Shown piece after piece: positions 27,243 to 37,397 of a stretch of 50,005 nucleotides of DNA (position 1 is its first letter; each line of letters begins with the position of its first letter). Source of the stretch: Streptomyces sp. (GTDB lineage: Bacteria > Actinomycetota > Actinomycetes > Streptomycetales > Streptomycetaceae); assembly GCA_013362785.1 (NCBI GenBank), contig JABFVM010000321.1, positions 1 through 50,005 on the forward strand, written 5' to 3'. The notes under the pieces are model-generated. The model made no database searches. It was not told the origin of the DNA and saw nothing but the letters and a program-made list of their open reading frames with translations. Position numbers and translations under genes: made by a program.

Positions 27243-28526
27243 ATGCCCGGACACAGGACAAAGGGGTTCTGCGCTTCGGCCGCGGCACTGGCGCTCTGCG
27301 CGGTGCTGGCGGGCTGCTCAGGATCCGGGGAGTCGGTCGGCGGCGGCAAGGTCGTGCTGCGCTACACGTGGTGGGGCAACCCCGACCGCGCGGAGCGCAC
27401 CGAGCAGGCCCTCGCCCTGTTCGAGAAACAGCACCCGGACATCCGGGTGCAGACGTCGTTCTCCGCCTACGAGGCCTACAAACAGAAGCTCGCCACCCAG
27501 GCCGCCGGCGGCGACGCCCCCGATGTGATGCAGCTGGACTACCGGCAGATCGACCAGTACGCCTCCGGCGGCGTCCTGCTCGACCTCGCGAAGCAGAAGG
27601 CCGTACTGCGCACCGGTGAGATCGACGCGGGCCTGCTCGCCACCGGCCGGCTGGACGGCACGCAGTACGCGATCCCGCAGGGCCGCGGCACCGAGACCGT
27701 CGCCTACGACGTCAAGGCGTGGAAGGCGAGCGGAGTGCCGCTCCCCGGCAAGAGCTGGACCTGGACCCAATGGGCCGACACCATGCGCCAGTTGGCCGAG
27801 AGGACCGGCAAGCCCGGCGCCACCGATCCCGGCCAGAGCGAGGACTGCTTCGAGGTCTGGCTGCGCGGTCGGGGCAAGTCCCTCTACACGAAGGACGGCG
27901 GGCTCGGCTTCACCTCCGACGACCTGACCCGCTGGTGGACGTTCACCGACAAGCTCCGGCGTGAGGGCGTCGTCTCACCGGCCGAGCAGACGACCCAGCT
28001 CGACGGCTCCGTCGAGAACACCCCGCTGGGGCGCGGCGAGGCCACCACCGACGCCAACTGGGACGCCCCGGCCAGCGGTTTCCTCGCCCTCATACCGAGC
28101 GGTGTCGCACTCGCACCGATGCCGTCGGGGGAGGACGGCACCCCCGGCCAGTACTTCAAGCCGTCGATGTTCCTCGGCGTCGGCGCCAACACCGCTCACG
28201 CCGAGCAGGCCGCCCAGCTCGTCGACTTCCTCGTCAACGACGCACAGGCCGCGAAGCTCCTTGGCGCCACCCGCGGCATCCCCGTCAACGACGCCATCCG
28301 CGAGGAGATCGAGCCGGGGCTCAAGGACTTCGACAGGACGATCGCCGCCTACCAGACGTCCCTGGAGGGCACCCTCAAACCCCCGCCGCAGGCGCCGCCC
28401 TCCGGTGACAACGCACTGCAGGCCACCTTCCAGCGCGACTACGACCAGGTGTCGTACGCGCGCATGTCGCCCCGCGAGGCGGCCGAGAACTACGTCACCG
28501 AGGCGAAGGCGGAGCTGAGGTCATGA
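27243..28526 (+). CDS. ABC sugar-transporter substrate-binding lipoprotein
   Basis: A family 1 extracellular solute-binding protein of 427 residues. The lipoprotein signal ends in AVLAGCSGSG (Cys about 25), which anchors it outside the membrane. Typical features are LRYTWWGNPDRAERTEQAL at the N-terminus of the mature protein, FEKQHPDI, APDVMQLDYRQIDQYA, the hinge region and VNDAQAAKLLGATRGIPVN near the C-terminus. It delivers a mono- or oligosaccharide to the two permeases that follow. Its stop overlaps the next start. The ATG at 27243 follows a purine-rich AGGAGAGGAGAGG leader. Confidence 0.94.
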   Translation: MPGHRTKGFCASAAALALCAVLAGCSGSGESVGGGKVVLRYTWWGNPDRAERTEQALALFEKQHPDIRVQTSFSAYEAYKQKLATQAAGGDAPDVMQLDYRQIDQYASGGVLLDLAKQKAVLRTGEIDAGLLATGRLDGTQYAIPQGRGTETVAYDVKAWKASGVPLPGKSWTWTQWADTMRQLAERTGKPGATDPGQSEDCFEVWLRGRGKSLYTKDGGLGFTSDDLTRWWTFTDKLRREGVVSPAEQTTQLDGSVENTPLGRGEATTDANWDAPASGFLALIPSGVALAPMPSGEDGTPGQYFKPSMFLGVGANTAHAEQAAQLVDFLVNDAQAAKLLGATRGIPVNDAIREEIEPGLKDFDRTIAAYQTSLEGTLKPPPQAPPSGDNALQATFQRDYDQVSYARMSPREAAENYVTEAKAELRS

Positions 28527-29457
28527 CCACCACGACGATCCGCACCAGGACGAAACCCGCCACGACAGCCACCCCGAAACGCCGTCCCAGGCGCGAACGC
28601 CAGGGCCCCGCCTGGGTGTTCCTCTCCCCATGGGTGCTCGGCGCGACCGTGCTCACCCTGCTGCCGATGGCCGTCTCGCTGTACCTGTCCTTCACGGACT
28701 ACGACCTGTTCAACCCGCCGCGCTGGGTGGGCCTGCGCAACTACGTCCAGATGTTCACCGAGGACCCGCGCTACTGGCGGTCGGTGCTGACCACCGTGAC
28801 CTATGTCGTCATCGCCGTGCCGCTGCAACTGGCCCTCGCGCTGGCCGTCGCCCTCGCCCTGAACTCCATGAAGCGCGGCAAGGCCTTCTACCGGTCCGCG
28901 TTCTACGCCCCCTCGCTGCTCGGCGCGTCGATGTCCATCGCGCTCGTCTGGCGGGCGGTCTTCAACGACGGCGGCACGGTGGACAACCTGCTCGGCACCG
29001 GGGGCTGGGTGAACCGGCCCGGCTGGGCGCTGCTCGCCGTGGCACTGCTGACGGTGTGGCAGTTCGGGGCGCCGATGGTCATCTTCCTCGCCGGCCTCCA
29101 GCAGATCCCCGGCGAGCTGTACGAAGCGGCGGCCGTGGACGGCGCGGGGAAGTGGCGGCAGTTCCTGTCCATCACGGTGCCCATGCTGTCGCCGGTCCTG
29201 TTCTTCAACCTCGTCCTCCAGACCATCCAGGCCTTCCAGGTCTTCACGCCCGCCTTCGCGCTGAGCGCGGGCAAGGGCGGCCCCGCCGACTCGACCCTCG
29301 TCTACACCCTCTACCTCTACGACCGCGGCTTCGTCGCCTCCCACATGGGCTACGCCTCCGCCATGGCCTGGGTGCTGCTGATCGTGATCGGCGCCGTCAC
29401 GGCGGTGCTGTTCCGCACCTCGCGCTCCTGGGTCTTCTACGCCTCCGAGGGGGACCG

Positions 29458-29461
<4 letters not shown>
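28523..29461 (+). CDS. ABC sugar permease, MalF-type
   Basis: A 312-residue inner-membrane permease with about six helices after a basic cytoplasmic N-terminus. The EAA loop that contacts the ATPase is EAAAVDGAGKWRQFLSITVPML (about residues 203-225). The helix 1 region is WVFLSPWVLGATVLTLLPMAVSLYLSFTDYD. It starts four bases inside the preceding gene and ends with an ATGA overlap into the second permease, so the three transport genes are translationally coupled. It forms a heterodimer with the next product. Confidence 0.94.
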
Positions 29462-30318
<857 letters not shown>

Positions 30319-30323
30319 GCGGG

Positions 30324-30914
30324 ATGCCGGCACGTGAGGCGGGCGAGGTGTTCGGCCCGCGCATGACCCTGTTCGCCGACGTGCTCAGCGTCGGCCTCGC
30401 CACCGCCGTGGCCGGCCTGCCCCTGCTGACCGCCCCGGCCGCGCTGTCGACGGCGTGCGCGGTGCTGCGGGGAGCGCGGGAGGGCGAACCGGCCACCGCC
30501 GGGGGGTACTTCACGCTGCTACGACGGCGGCTGCGGACCGGCGACCTGGCGGCGGGCGCCCTCGCCCTGGCGGGTGCGCTGTTGCTGGCCGCCGATCTGG
30601 CGCTGGCCGGGGCAGGGCTGCCGGGTGCGCCGGTGTTCGCGGTGACGGCCGCCGCGATCGGCGCGTGTGCCGCGGTGGTGGGCCTCAGGGCCTGCGCCCA
30701 CCCCGAGTCGCTCACCGACTGGCGGGCGGCCCTGCGCGAGGCCGCCCGGGACGCCGTACAGGACGTGGGCGGCAGCGGTCTGGTGCTGCTCGCGGTGGCG
30801 ACCGCCGCCCTCTGTGCCTGGATGCTGGTGCCGCTCGCGTTCCTCGCCCCGGGACCGTTGGCCCTGGCGCTGACTGCCGTTCATGTCCGACGGAGCGTCA
30901 TGTCCAAGAGTTAA
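30324..30914 (+). CDS. YesL/DUF624-like membrane protein
   Basis: A small membrane protein of 196 residues with four to five hydrophobic helices. The N-terminus (EVFGPRMTLFADVLSVGLATAVAGLPLLTAPAALSTA) matches the pattern of YesL/DUF624 proteins, which occur next to carbohydrate ABC transporters in many Gram-positive bacteria and have no established biochemical role. It lies five bases after the second permease and is surely in the same operon. The C-terminus is VHVRRSVMSKS. The ATG at 30324 has a GAGCGGG-like site. Confidence 0.75.
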   Translation: MPAREAGEVFGPRMTLFADVLSVGLATAVAGLPLLTAPAALSTACAVLRGAREGEPATAGGYFTLLRRRLRTGDLAAGALALAGALLLAADLALAGAGLPGAPVFAVTAAAIGACAAVVGLRACAHPESLTDWRAALREAARDAVQDVGGSGLVLLAVATAALCAWMLVPLAFLAPGPLALALTAVHVRRSVMSKS

Positions 30915-31018
30915 GAGCGCATTGGGGCACATGCGGTGTGATGGACGGTTGGCGCGTCAATCATCTTGTCATGAACCTGCGATCCGATGGACGGGCCGCA
31001 GTCTCATGGAGGTGTGCC

Positions 31019-31471
31019 ATGCACCGCAGACTCGCCACCGCACTGACCGCCTCGGCCTTCGCCCTCCTCACCGTCATCGGCGCCGCCTCGGCCGCCGAGG
31101 CCGCCCCCGCGGACAAGCCCCAGGTCCTCGCGGGCTGGACCCAGACCAGCGCGTCCAGCTACAACGCCTGGGCCGCCGCCCGCGGCAACCAGTCCGCCTG
31201 GGCCGCCTACGGCTTCGACTGGTCCACCGACTACTGCTCCTCCTCGCCCGACAACCCCTTCGGCTTCCCCTTCGCCACGTCCTGCGCCCGCCACGACTTC
31301 GGCTACCGCAACTACAAGGCGCAGGGCACGTTCAGCGCCAACAAGGCGCGTATCGACAGCGCCTTCTACGAGGACCTCAAGCGGGTGTGCGCGGGCTACG
31401 GCGGGGCGACCAGGTCCGCCTGCGACAGCACCGCCTGGACCTACTACCAGGCCGTGAAGGCCTTCGGCTGA
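31019..31471 (+). CDS. Secreted phospholipase A2
   Basis: An extracellular Ca2+-dependent phospholipase A2 of 150 residues that closely resembles the structurally characterised S. violaceoruber enzyme. After a signal peptide (ending SAAEAAPA) the mature part runs KPQVLAGWTQTSASSYNAW. The Ca2+-binding Asp is in FDWSTDYC, the catalytic His-Asp pair is in CARHDFGYRNY, and the second catalytic Asp is in RIDSAFYEDLKRVC. Four cysteines fit two disulfides. It hydrolyses the sn-2 ester of phospholipids. The ATG at 31019 has a strong GGAGG site. It stands alone between the sugar operon and a bidirectional terminator. Confidence 0.95.
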   Translation: MHRRLATALTASAFALLTVIGAASAAEAAPADKPQVLAGWTQTSASSYNAWAAARGNQSAWAAYGFDWSTDYCSSSPDNPFGFPFATSCARHDFGYRNYKAQGTFSANKARIDSAFYEDLKRVCAGYGGATRSACDSTAWTYYQAVKAFG

Positions 31472-31486
31472 GAGCAGCGCGAACGA

Positions 31487-31518
31487 GGAGGGGGCGCTGC
31501 ACGAGCGGCGCCCCCTCC
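31487..31518. terminator. Bidirectional terminator between PLA2 and copA
   Basis: A perfect 11-bp stem (GGAGGGGGCGC/GCGCCCCCTCC) with a ten-base loop lies between two convergent stop codons, 15 bases from each. Confidence 0.85.
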
Positions 31519-31531
31519 GTCCGTCGGTCGA

Positions 31532-33790
31532 TCAGTCCACGGCCGCCCGGAACGAGCGCAGCCGCAGCGAGTTGCCCACCACGAACACCGACGAGAAGGC
31601 CATGGCCGCCCCGGCGATCATCGGGTTGAGCAGTCCGGCCGCGGCGAGCGGCAGGGCGGCGACGTTGTAGGCGAAGGCCCAGAACAGGTTGGACCGGATG
31701 GTGCCGAGCGTCCTGCGGGCGAGCCGGATGGCGTCGGCGGCGACACGGAGGTCACCGCGCACCAGGGTGAGGTCGCCGGCCTCGATCGCGGCGTCCGTGC
31801 CCGTGCCCATCGCCAGTCCCAGGTCGGCCTGGGCCAGGGCGGCGGCGTCGTTGACACCGTCGCCGACCATCGCGACCGAACGGCCCTCGCCCTGAAGGCG
31901 CTTGACCACATCGGCCTTGTCCTGCGGCAGCACCTCGGCGATGACATCCTCGGGCGCGATGCCGACCTCGCGGGCCACGGCCTGGGCGACGGCTTCGTTG
32001 TCGCCGGTCAGCAGGATCGGGGTGAGGCCGAGGGCGCGCAGCCGCCGTATCGCCTCGGGGCTGGTCTCCTTCACCGCGTCGGCGACCTCCAGGACCGCCC
32101 GTGCCTCGCCGTCCCAGGCGACCGCGATGGCGGTACGACCGGCGGCCTCGGCCTCGGACTTGGCCCGCCGCAGCTCCTCGGGCAGCTCCATGGCCCACTC
32201 CATGAGCAGCCGTTCCTGGCCGACGAGCACCGCATGCCCGTCCACGATGCCCTGCACGCCGAGGCCGGGCACGTTCGCGAAGTCCTCCGGCGCGGGCAGC
32301 GAACCCAGCTTCTCCAGCGCCCCGTCGGCCACGGCACGGGCGACCGGATGCTCGGAAGCGTGCTCCAACGCGCCCGCCAGCCGCAACACTTCGGCCTCGT
32401 CGGTGGTGCCGGCGGTGTGCACGGCCAGCAGGGTCATCCGGCCCGTGGTCACGGTGCCCGTCTTGTCCAGGACGATCGTGTCGACCTTGCGCGTGGACTC
32501 CAGCACCTCGGGACCCTTGATCAGAATGCCGAGCTGCGCGCCCCGCCCGGTGCCCACCATCAGCGCGGTCGGCGTGGCAAGACCCAGCGCGCACGGGCAG
32601 GCGATGATCAGTACGGCGACCGCCGCGGTGAAGGCGGCGGCCACACCGGCGCCGTTGCCGAGCCAGAAGCCGAGGGTGCCCAGCGCCAGCGCGATCACGA
32701 CCGGCACGAAGACGGCGGAGATCCGGTCCGCGAGCCGCTGCGCCGCGGCCTTGCCGTTCTGCGCGTCCTCCACCAGCCGGGCCATCCGGGCGAGCTGGGT
32801 GTCGGCGCCCACCCGGGTCGCCGCCACCACCAGGCGTCCGCCCGCGTTGATCGTCGCGCCGGTGACGGGGTCGCCCTCGGCCACCTCGACCGGCACCGAC
32901 TCGCCGGTGAGCATCGAGGCGTCCACCGCCGACGACCCCTCGACGACGGTCCCGTCGGTGGCGATCTTCTCGCCGGGGCGCACCAGGAATCGGTCGCCGA
33001 CCTTCAACTCGACGGCAGGTACGGTCCGTTCGCGGCCATCGTCGCCCAGCAGGGTGACGTCCTTCGCACCCAGCTCCAGCAGCGCCTTCAACGCCGCGCC
33101 CGCCTTGCGCTTGGAACGGGCCTCGAAGTAGCGCCCCGCCAGGATGAAGGCGGTGACTCCGGCCGCCGCCTCCAGATAGATGTTCCCGGAGCCGTCACCG
33201 CGCGAGATGGTCAGCTCGAAGGGGTGCGTCATGCCCGGCTCGCCCGCCGTGCCGAGGAACAGCGCCCACAGCGACCACAGGAACGCGGCCGACGTGCCGA
33301 CCGAGATCAGCGTGTCCATGGTGGCCGCGCCGTGCCGCAGATTGGTGAACGCCGCCCTGTGGAAGGGCCATGCGGCATACGTCACGACGGGCGCCGCCAG
33401 TGTGAGCGACAGCCACTGCCAGTACTCGAACTGCAGGGCCGGGATCATGGCCATCGCGACGACGGGCACGGCCAGCGTCACGGCGGTGACCAACCGCTGC
33501 CGCAGCGGCCGCAGTTCGTCGTCCGCGTCGGTGTGCTCGGCCTCGTCCCGCTCGGGCGGCGTCGGCTCCTGCGCGGTGTAGCCGGTCGCCTCGACGGTGG
33601 CGATCAGGTCCTGGACGGAGACGTCACCGTCGTAGCTGACCTTCGCCTTCTCGGTGGCGTAGTTGACGGTGGCCGTCACCCCGTCCATCCGGTTCAGCTT
33701 CTTCTCGATGCGTGCCGCGCACGAGGCGCAGGTCATGCCGCCGATGGCGAGCTCTACCTCGGCGGTGGGGTGGGACGCGGTGGTGGTCAT
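31532..33790 (-). CDS. copA: Copper-exporting P1B-type ATPase
   Basis: A 752-residue heavy-metal P-type ATPase that pumps Cu(I) out of the cytoplasm. It has one N-terminal metal-binding domain with GGMTCASC (about 17-24), and transmembrane helices with the Cu(I) site CPC in [13 protein letters not shown]. The phosphorylation site is DKTGT, the SEHPVA motif gives the P1B HP residues, and the hinge is [10 protein letters not shown]. Helices near the C-terminus contain [17 protein letters not shown], whose Asn and Tyr fit the CopA signature. It is the second gene of an operon with the chaperone copZ, 64 bp downstream of it. The CsoR-like operator upstream of copZ would control both. Confidence 0.96.
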   Translation of the reverse strand: MTTTASHPTAEVELAIGGMTCASCAARIEKKLNRMDGVTATVNYATEKAKVSYDGDVSVQDLIATVEATGYTAQEPTPPERDEAEHTDADDELRPLRQRLVTAVTLAVPVVAMAMIPALQFEYWQWLSLTLAAPVVTYAAWPFHRAAFTNLRHGAATMDTLISVGTSAAFLWSLWALFLGTAGEPGMTHPFELTISRGDGSGNIYLEAAAGVTAFILAGRYFEARSKRKAGAALKALLELGAKDVTLLGDDGRERTVPAVELKVGDRFLVRPGEKIATDGTVVEGSSAVDASMLTGESVPVEVAEGDPVTGATINAGGRLVVAATRVGADTQLARMARLVEDAQNGKAAAQRLADRISAVFVPVVIALALGTLGFWLGNGAGVAAAFTAAVAVLIIACPCALGLATPTALMVGTGRGAQLGILIKGPEVLESTRKVDTIVLDKTGTVTTGRMTLLAVHTAGTTDEAEVLRLAGALEHASEHPVARAVADGALEKLGSLPAPEDFANVPGLGVQGIVDGHAVLVGQERLLMEWAMELPEELRRAKSEAEAAGRTAIAVAWDGEARAVLEVADAVKETSPEAIRRLRALGLTPILLTGDNEAVAQAVAREVGIAPEDVIAEVLPQDKADVVKRLQGEGRSVAMVGDGVNDAAALAQADLGLAMGTGTDAAIEAGDLTLVRGDLRVAADAIRLARRTLGTIRSNLFWAFAYNVAALPLAAAGLLNPMIAGAAMAFSSVFVVGNSLRLRSFRAAVD

Positions 33791-33854
33791 CGCTGCTCCT
33801 CGTGCGGGTGGGGCCCGAGCCCGGTGCGGCCGGGCCGGGGCGGTTCGGGACGGG

Positions 33855-34070
33855 TCAGGCGGCGCGGCCGGTCAGCTCGTAGCCGGCCTCGTCCACGACC
33901 TCGGCGATCACGGCGTCGTCGGGCTCGCCGGCGCTGGTGACGGTGACCCGGCCGGTCGCGAGGTCGACGCCCACCTCGGTGACGCCGTCCAGCTCGCCTA
34001 TGGCCGTGGTGAGGGTGGCCTTGCAGTGGGCGCAGCTCATACCGGAGACGGCGTAGGTGGTGGTGGCCAT
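33855..34070 (-). CDS. copZ: Copper chaperone (CopZ-like HMA protein)
   Basis: A 71-residue heavy-metal-associated domain protein that carries Cu(I) to the ATPase. The binding motif is [12 protein letters not shown] near residue 12, and the rest follows the beta-alpha-beta-beta-alpha-beta ferredoxin-like pattern ([20 protein letters not shown]). It is the first gene of the copZ-copA operon. A GAGGA ribosome site precedes the ATG at 34070. Confidence 0.95.
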   Translation of the reverse strand: MATTTYAVSGMSCAHCKATLTTAIGELDGVTEVGVDLATGRVTVTSAGEPDDAVIAEVVDEAGYELTGRAA

Positions 34071-34151
34071 TGGGTTCCTCCTGAGAAGCGGGGTCCGAAA
34101 CGGGGCCGGGTTCGACCCTGATACGGGGCGGGGGTATCCTTCCGTCGTCCA

Positions 34152-34180
34152 TGTATACCCCCAGGGGGTAGGTGGCGCAA
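34152..34180 (-). promoter_or_regulatory. copZ-copA promoter with CsoR-like operator
   Basis: Read leftward: TTGCGC (34180-34175), a 17-base spacer, and TATACA (34157-34152). The inverted repeat TACCCCC-A-GGGGGTA (34156-34170) fills the spacer and touches the -10, the usual geometry for repression by the copper sensor CsoR. A related TACCCCC element with a degenerate partner lies at 34121-34137. Confidence 0.75.
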
Positions 34181-34193
34181 GCTCGGGTTCGGA

Positions 34194-34221
34194 TTGACTT
34201 CATACCCCCTAGGGGTATGGT
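34194..34221 (+). promoter_or_regulatory. Rightward promoter with CsoR-like operator
   Basis: TTGACT (34194-34199), 16 bases, and TATGGT (34216-34221), with the inverted repeat TACCCC-CTA-GGGGTA (34203-34217) between and over the -10. It should make the His-rich secreted protein copper-inducible together with copZ-copA. Confidence 0.75.
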
Positions 34222-34271
34222 GAAGTGCAGTGAAGGGCATCACCGAAGCCCCCGACCCGCAGGAGACCGTC

Positions 34272-35234
34272 ATGCATGCCGGACTGAGGATCACCGCATT
34301 CGCCGCCGCACTGGCGGCCACCTTCGGCACCGCCTACGGCGTGGGCCAGGGCATCGACCCCGTGGTGAAGGACCCCGCGCCCGCCCGTCACGAGGGCCAC
34401 GGCGAGCCGTCGCCCGAAGCGGAGGGGGCGGGCGGCCATGCTGGACAGGAGACGGCGGCGGCCGGTGGGCTCCAGATCTCCGAGGGGGGCTACACCCTCG
34501 ACCTGCGGACCCCGAGCGTCACCGCCGGCAAGCGCTCCGACCTGAGCTTCGTGATCCGTGACAGCGGCGGCCGCGCCGTCACCGCGTTCCAGCGCGAGCA
34601 CGACAAGGAACTGCACCTCATCGTGGCCTCACGCGACCTGGCCACCTACCGCCATCTGCACCCCGCCCGCTCTGCCGACGGCACCTGGAGCATCCCCGTC
34701 GACCTGCCCCGCGCCGGCGGCTACCGCGTCTTCGCCGACTTCACCCCGGCGAAGCGAGATGCCGGGAACCTCGTCCTCGGCGCGGACCTGGCGGCGTCCG
34801 GCTCCTACGCCCCGCAGAAGCTGCCCGCCCCGAACACCACCGCGAAGATCCACGGCTACGAGGTCCGCCTGGACGGCGCCCTGCACCCGGGCAAGGAAAG
34901 CGAGCTCAAACTGAACGTCACCCGGGACGGCCGCCCGGTCACGAACCTCCAGCCCTACCTGGGCGCCTACGGACACCTGGTGGCCCTGCGCTCCGGCGAC
35001 CTCGCCTACCTGCACGTCCACCCGAACGGCGAACCCGGCGACGGCAGGACGAAGCCCGGCCCGCAGATCTCCTTCGCAGCCACGGCACCGAGCAGCGGCA
35101 CCTACCGCCTGTTCCTCGACTTCAAGCACGAGGGCAAGGTGCACACCGCGACGTTCACGGTCCGGGCCGGTGCCGGAGCCACCACCGCAGAGACGCCCGC
35201 GCACGACGACGGGGCCGAGGAGCACGGGCACTGA
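34272..35234 (+). CDS. Copper-regulated His-rich secreted protein
   Basis: A 320-residue exported protein not assigned to a named family here. A signal peptide (LRITAFAAALAATFGTAYG) is followed by a His/Glu-rich stretch (HEGHGEPSPEAEGAGGHAG), then two related beta-rich domains. Each has a histidine motif: LHLIVASRDLATYRHLHP (about 115-133) and GHLVALRSGDLAYLHVHP (about 235-252), and each ends in a YRxFxDF strand. The C-terminus is again His-rich (HDDGAEEHGH). With the CsoR-type promoter and divergent copZ-copA, an extracytoplasmic copper-binding role is likely but inferred. The ATG at 34272 has an AGGAGA site. A GTG at 34230 lies within a few bases of the expected transcription start, and a leaderless alternative start there cannot be excluded. 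Confidence 0.75.
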   Translation: MHAGLRITAFAAALAATFGTAYGVGQGIDPVVKDPAPARHEGHGEPSPEAEGAGGHAGQETAAAGGLQISEGGYTLDLRTPSVTAGKRSDLSFVIRDSGGRAVTAFQREHDKELHLIVASRDLATYRHLHPARSADGTWSIPVDLPRAGGYRVFADFTPAKRDAGNLVLGADLAASGSYAPQKLPAPNTTAKIHGYEVRLDGALHPGKESELKLNVTRDGRPVTNLQPYLGAYGHLVALRSGDLAYLHVHPNGEPGDGRTKPGPQISFAATAPSSGTYRLFLDFKHEGKVHTATFTVRAGAGATTAETPAHDDGAEEHGH

Positions 35235-35271
35235 GCCGCTCGGGCAGGGCGGGGTACGGGCGCTCGGGCGC

Positions 35272-36345
35272 TCAGATCCGCCCCGCCCTCCGCTGCCCGC
35301 GCAGCAGCACCCCCAGATACACCCCGCCGACGACCGCGGTCACCACGCCGACCGGCAGTTGGGCCGTCTCGTGGAGGTGCTGGGAGGCGTAGTCGGCCGT
35401 CACCACGAGGAAGGCGCCGGTGCAGGTGGCCGCGAGGAGGTTGGGGCCGGGGGTTCGGGTGAGGCGGCGAGCCAGTTGGGGGGCGATGAGGGCGACGAAC
35501 GGGATGGGGCCGGCCGCGGCGGTGGCCACCGCGCAGGCCGCCGTGGCCAGTACCAGCAGCACGAGCCGGGTCTGCTGGACGGGCACTCCGAGACCGCCCG
35601 CCACGTCGTCGCCCATCTCCAGGATCCTCAGCCTGCTCGCGACGAGCGCCACCAGCGGCAGTACGACGAGCAGGCCGAGCGCGGCCGGGCGGACGTCCGC
35701 CCAACTACGGCCGTTGAGACTGCCGTTGAGCCACACCATCGCCTGCGCCGCCTGCGTGAAGCGGGCCTTGGCGAGGAGATAGGCGTTCACGCCCTGGAGC
35801 AGCGCGCTCACCCCGATGCCGACCAGCACCAGCCGGTAGCCGTGGATGCCCTGCCGCCAGGCCAGCAGATACACCAGGATCGCGGTCGCGAGGCCCCCGC
35901 CGACCGCCCCGACGGCGATCTGCCCGCCGGTGCCGCCGACGAGCAGGACGACCAGCAGGCCCCCGGTCGCCGAGCCGTAGGTGAAGCCCACGATGTCGGG
36001 GCTGCCCAGCGGATTGCGGGTCAGGCTCTGGAAGAGGGCGCCGCTCAGCCCGAGCGCCGCGCCGACCAGGATGCCGGTCAGCAGCCGGGGCAGCCGGAGG
36101 TCGTTGATCACGAAGTCGGTGCGCGGGCTGCCGTTGCCCAGCAGGGTGCGGACCACGTCCGCCGGGGAGATCGTGTACTCGCCGGTGCCGAGCGCCAGGA
36201 CGCCGACTCCGGCGGTCGCGGCGAGCACCAGCACGCAGACGGTCACCGCGCGTACGTCCACCCGCAGGGAGAAGCGGTGCGAGCGACTGCGTACGACATG
36301 CGAGCGGGTGCGCGCGGTGGTGCGGGCCGGTGCCTGGGCCGTCAT
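35272..36345 (-). CDS. FecCD-family ferric-siderophore permease
   Basis: A 357-residue BtuC/FecCD-type membrane permease with nine to ten helices that imports ferric siderophores. It has the family pattern LRLPRLLTGILVGAALGLSGALFQSLTRNPLGSPDIVGFT, WLNGSLNGRSWADV, and the ATPase-contact region AAAGPIPFVALIAPQLARRL. The ATG at 36345 overlaps the stop of the partner permease by four bases. It is the last gene of a leftward operon that begins with the salicylate-AMP ligase. The frame is open upstream to 36999, but only as an antisense-type shadow of the partner gene. No binding protein or ATPase gene is in the window. Confidence 0.94.
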   Translation of the reverse strand: MTAQAPARTTARTRSHVVRSRSHRFSLRVDVRAVTVCVLVLAATAGVGVLALGTGEYTISPADVVRTLLGNGSPRTDFVINDLRLPRLLTGILVGAALGLSGALFQSLTRNPLGSPDIVGFTYGSATGGLLVVLLVGGTGGQIAVGAVGGGLATAILVYLLAWRQGIHGYRLVLVGIGVSALLQGVNAYLLAKARFTQAAQAMVWLNGSLNGRSWADVRPAALGLLVVLPLVALVASRLRILEMGDDVAGGLGVPVQQTRLVLLVLATAACAVATAAAGPIPFVALIAPQLARRLTRTPGPNLLAATCTGAFLVVTADYASQHLHETAQLPVGVVTAVVGGVYLGVLLRGQRRAGRI

Positions 36346-37397
36346 GCGGTCACCGCCCTGCGGTAGCGGACCAGGGCGATGAACACCGGGGCGCCGACCA
36401 CCGCCGTGACCACGCCCGCGTCGAGTTCGTCGGGCCGTACGACGACCCGGCCGAGGACGTCCGCGAAGAGCAGCAGGGCGGGCGCCAGCAGCATCGACAG
36501 CGGCAGCGTCCAGCGCTGGTCGGCCCCGACGATCATGCGTGCGATGTGCGGGACGGCGAGGCCGACGAAGACCAGCGGTCCCACGGCCGAGGTCGCCGCG
36601 CCGCACAGCAGTGTCATGGCGGCCAGGCCGAGAAAGCGGGTGCGGTCCACGTGTGCGCCCAGTGCCCGGGCGCCGTCGTCGCCCAGCGCGAGCGCGTTCA
36701 GCGGCCGGACCAGCGCCAGCGCCAGCACCAGGCCGACCACGACGAACGGCGTGATCGTCGTCAGGGTCTCGCGGTCGGCCCGGGCGAGCGACCCCACGCT
36801 CCAGAACCGCAGTTGGTCCAGCGCCTGTGCGTCGAGCAGCATCAGCGTCTGACTGATCCCCGTGAACACGGCCGCGATCACCGCACCGCCGAGCGCCAGC
36901 CGTTCCGGGGTCGCGCCGCCCCGGCCGCCCGAGGCCAGCGAGTACACCAGCAGACCGGCGACCACCGCGCCCACCATGGCGAACCACACCGACGCCCACA
37001 GGCTCGTGATGCCGAGCGCGGTGATGGACAGGACCACTCCGGTGGCGGCGCCCGCGTTGATGCCGAGCAGCCCCGGATCGGCGAGCGGGTTGCGGGTGAG
37101 CGCCTGGATGAGCGCGCCCGCGACGCCCAGCGCGGCGCCGGCCGCGATGCCCGCCAGGGTGCGCGGCACGCGGACGTCCCAGATCACCGAGGCGGCCGTC
37201 GACCCGTCGTCGTGGCGCAGCGCGTCGACCACGACGTCGAGCGGCAGCGCGCGCGAGCCGATCGCGAGGCTGAGCAGGGCGGCGACGACCAGCAGGAGGA
37301 GGGCGCCGGCCACGGCCAGGGTGCGAGTGGAGGTGCGGCGCCTGCGGGGCTGCTTCTCCGCCCGTACAAGTGGGGCCGTCCCGGCCTCAGTCGCCAC
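36342..37397 (-). CDS. FecCD-family ferric-siderophore permease
   Basis: A 351-residue permease and partner of the adjacent FecCD protein. It shows VRVPRTLAGIAAGAALGVAGALIQALTRNPLADPGLLGI, FWSVGSLARADRETL and SAVGPLVFVGLAVPHIARMIVG. The start is a GTG at 37397 with a GGAGGG site; it overlaps the ligase gene by 11 bases. The two permeases should form a heterodimer for uptake of the ferric siderophore made by this cluster, or of a foreign one. Confidence 0.94.
   Translation of the reverse strand: MATEAGTAPLVRAEKQPRRRRTSTRTLAVAGALLLLVVAALLSLAIGSRALPLDVVVDALRHDDGSTAASVIWDVRVPRTLAGIAAGAALGVAGALIQALTRNPLADPGLLGINAGAATGVVLSITALGITSLWASVWFAMVGAVVAGLLVYSLASGGRGGATPERLALGGAVIAAVFTGISQTLMLLDAQALDQLRFWSVGSLARADRETLTTITPFVVVGLVLALALVRPLNALALGDDGARALGAHVDRTRFLGLAAMTLLCGAATSAVGPLVFVGLAVPHIARMIVGADQRWTLPLSMLLAPALLLFADVLGRVVVRPDELDAGVVTAVVGAPVFIALVRYRRAVTA

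Noticed and set aside
35246..35289. Possible bidirectional terminator between the copper protein and permease genes
   Set aside because: The AGGGCGGGG/CCCCGCCCT stem has a 26-base loop and extends into the permease coding end, so it is too weak to annotate.
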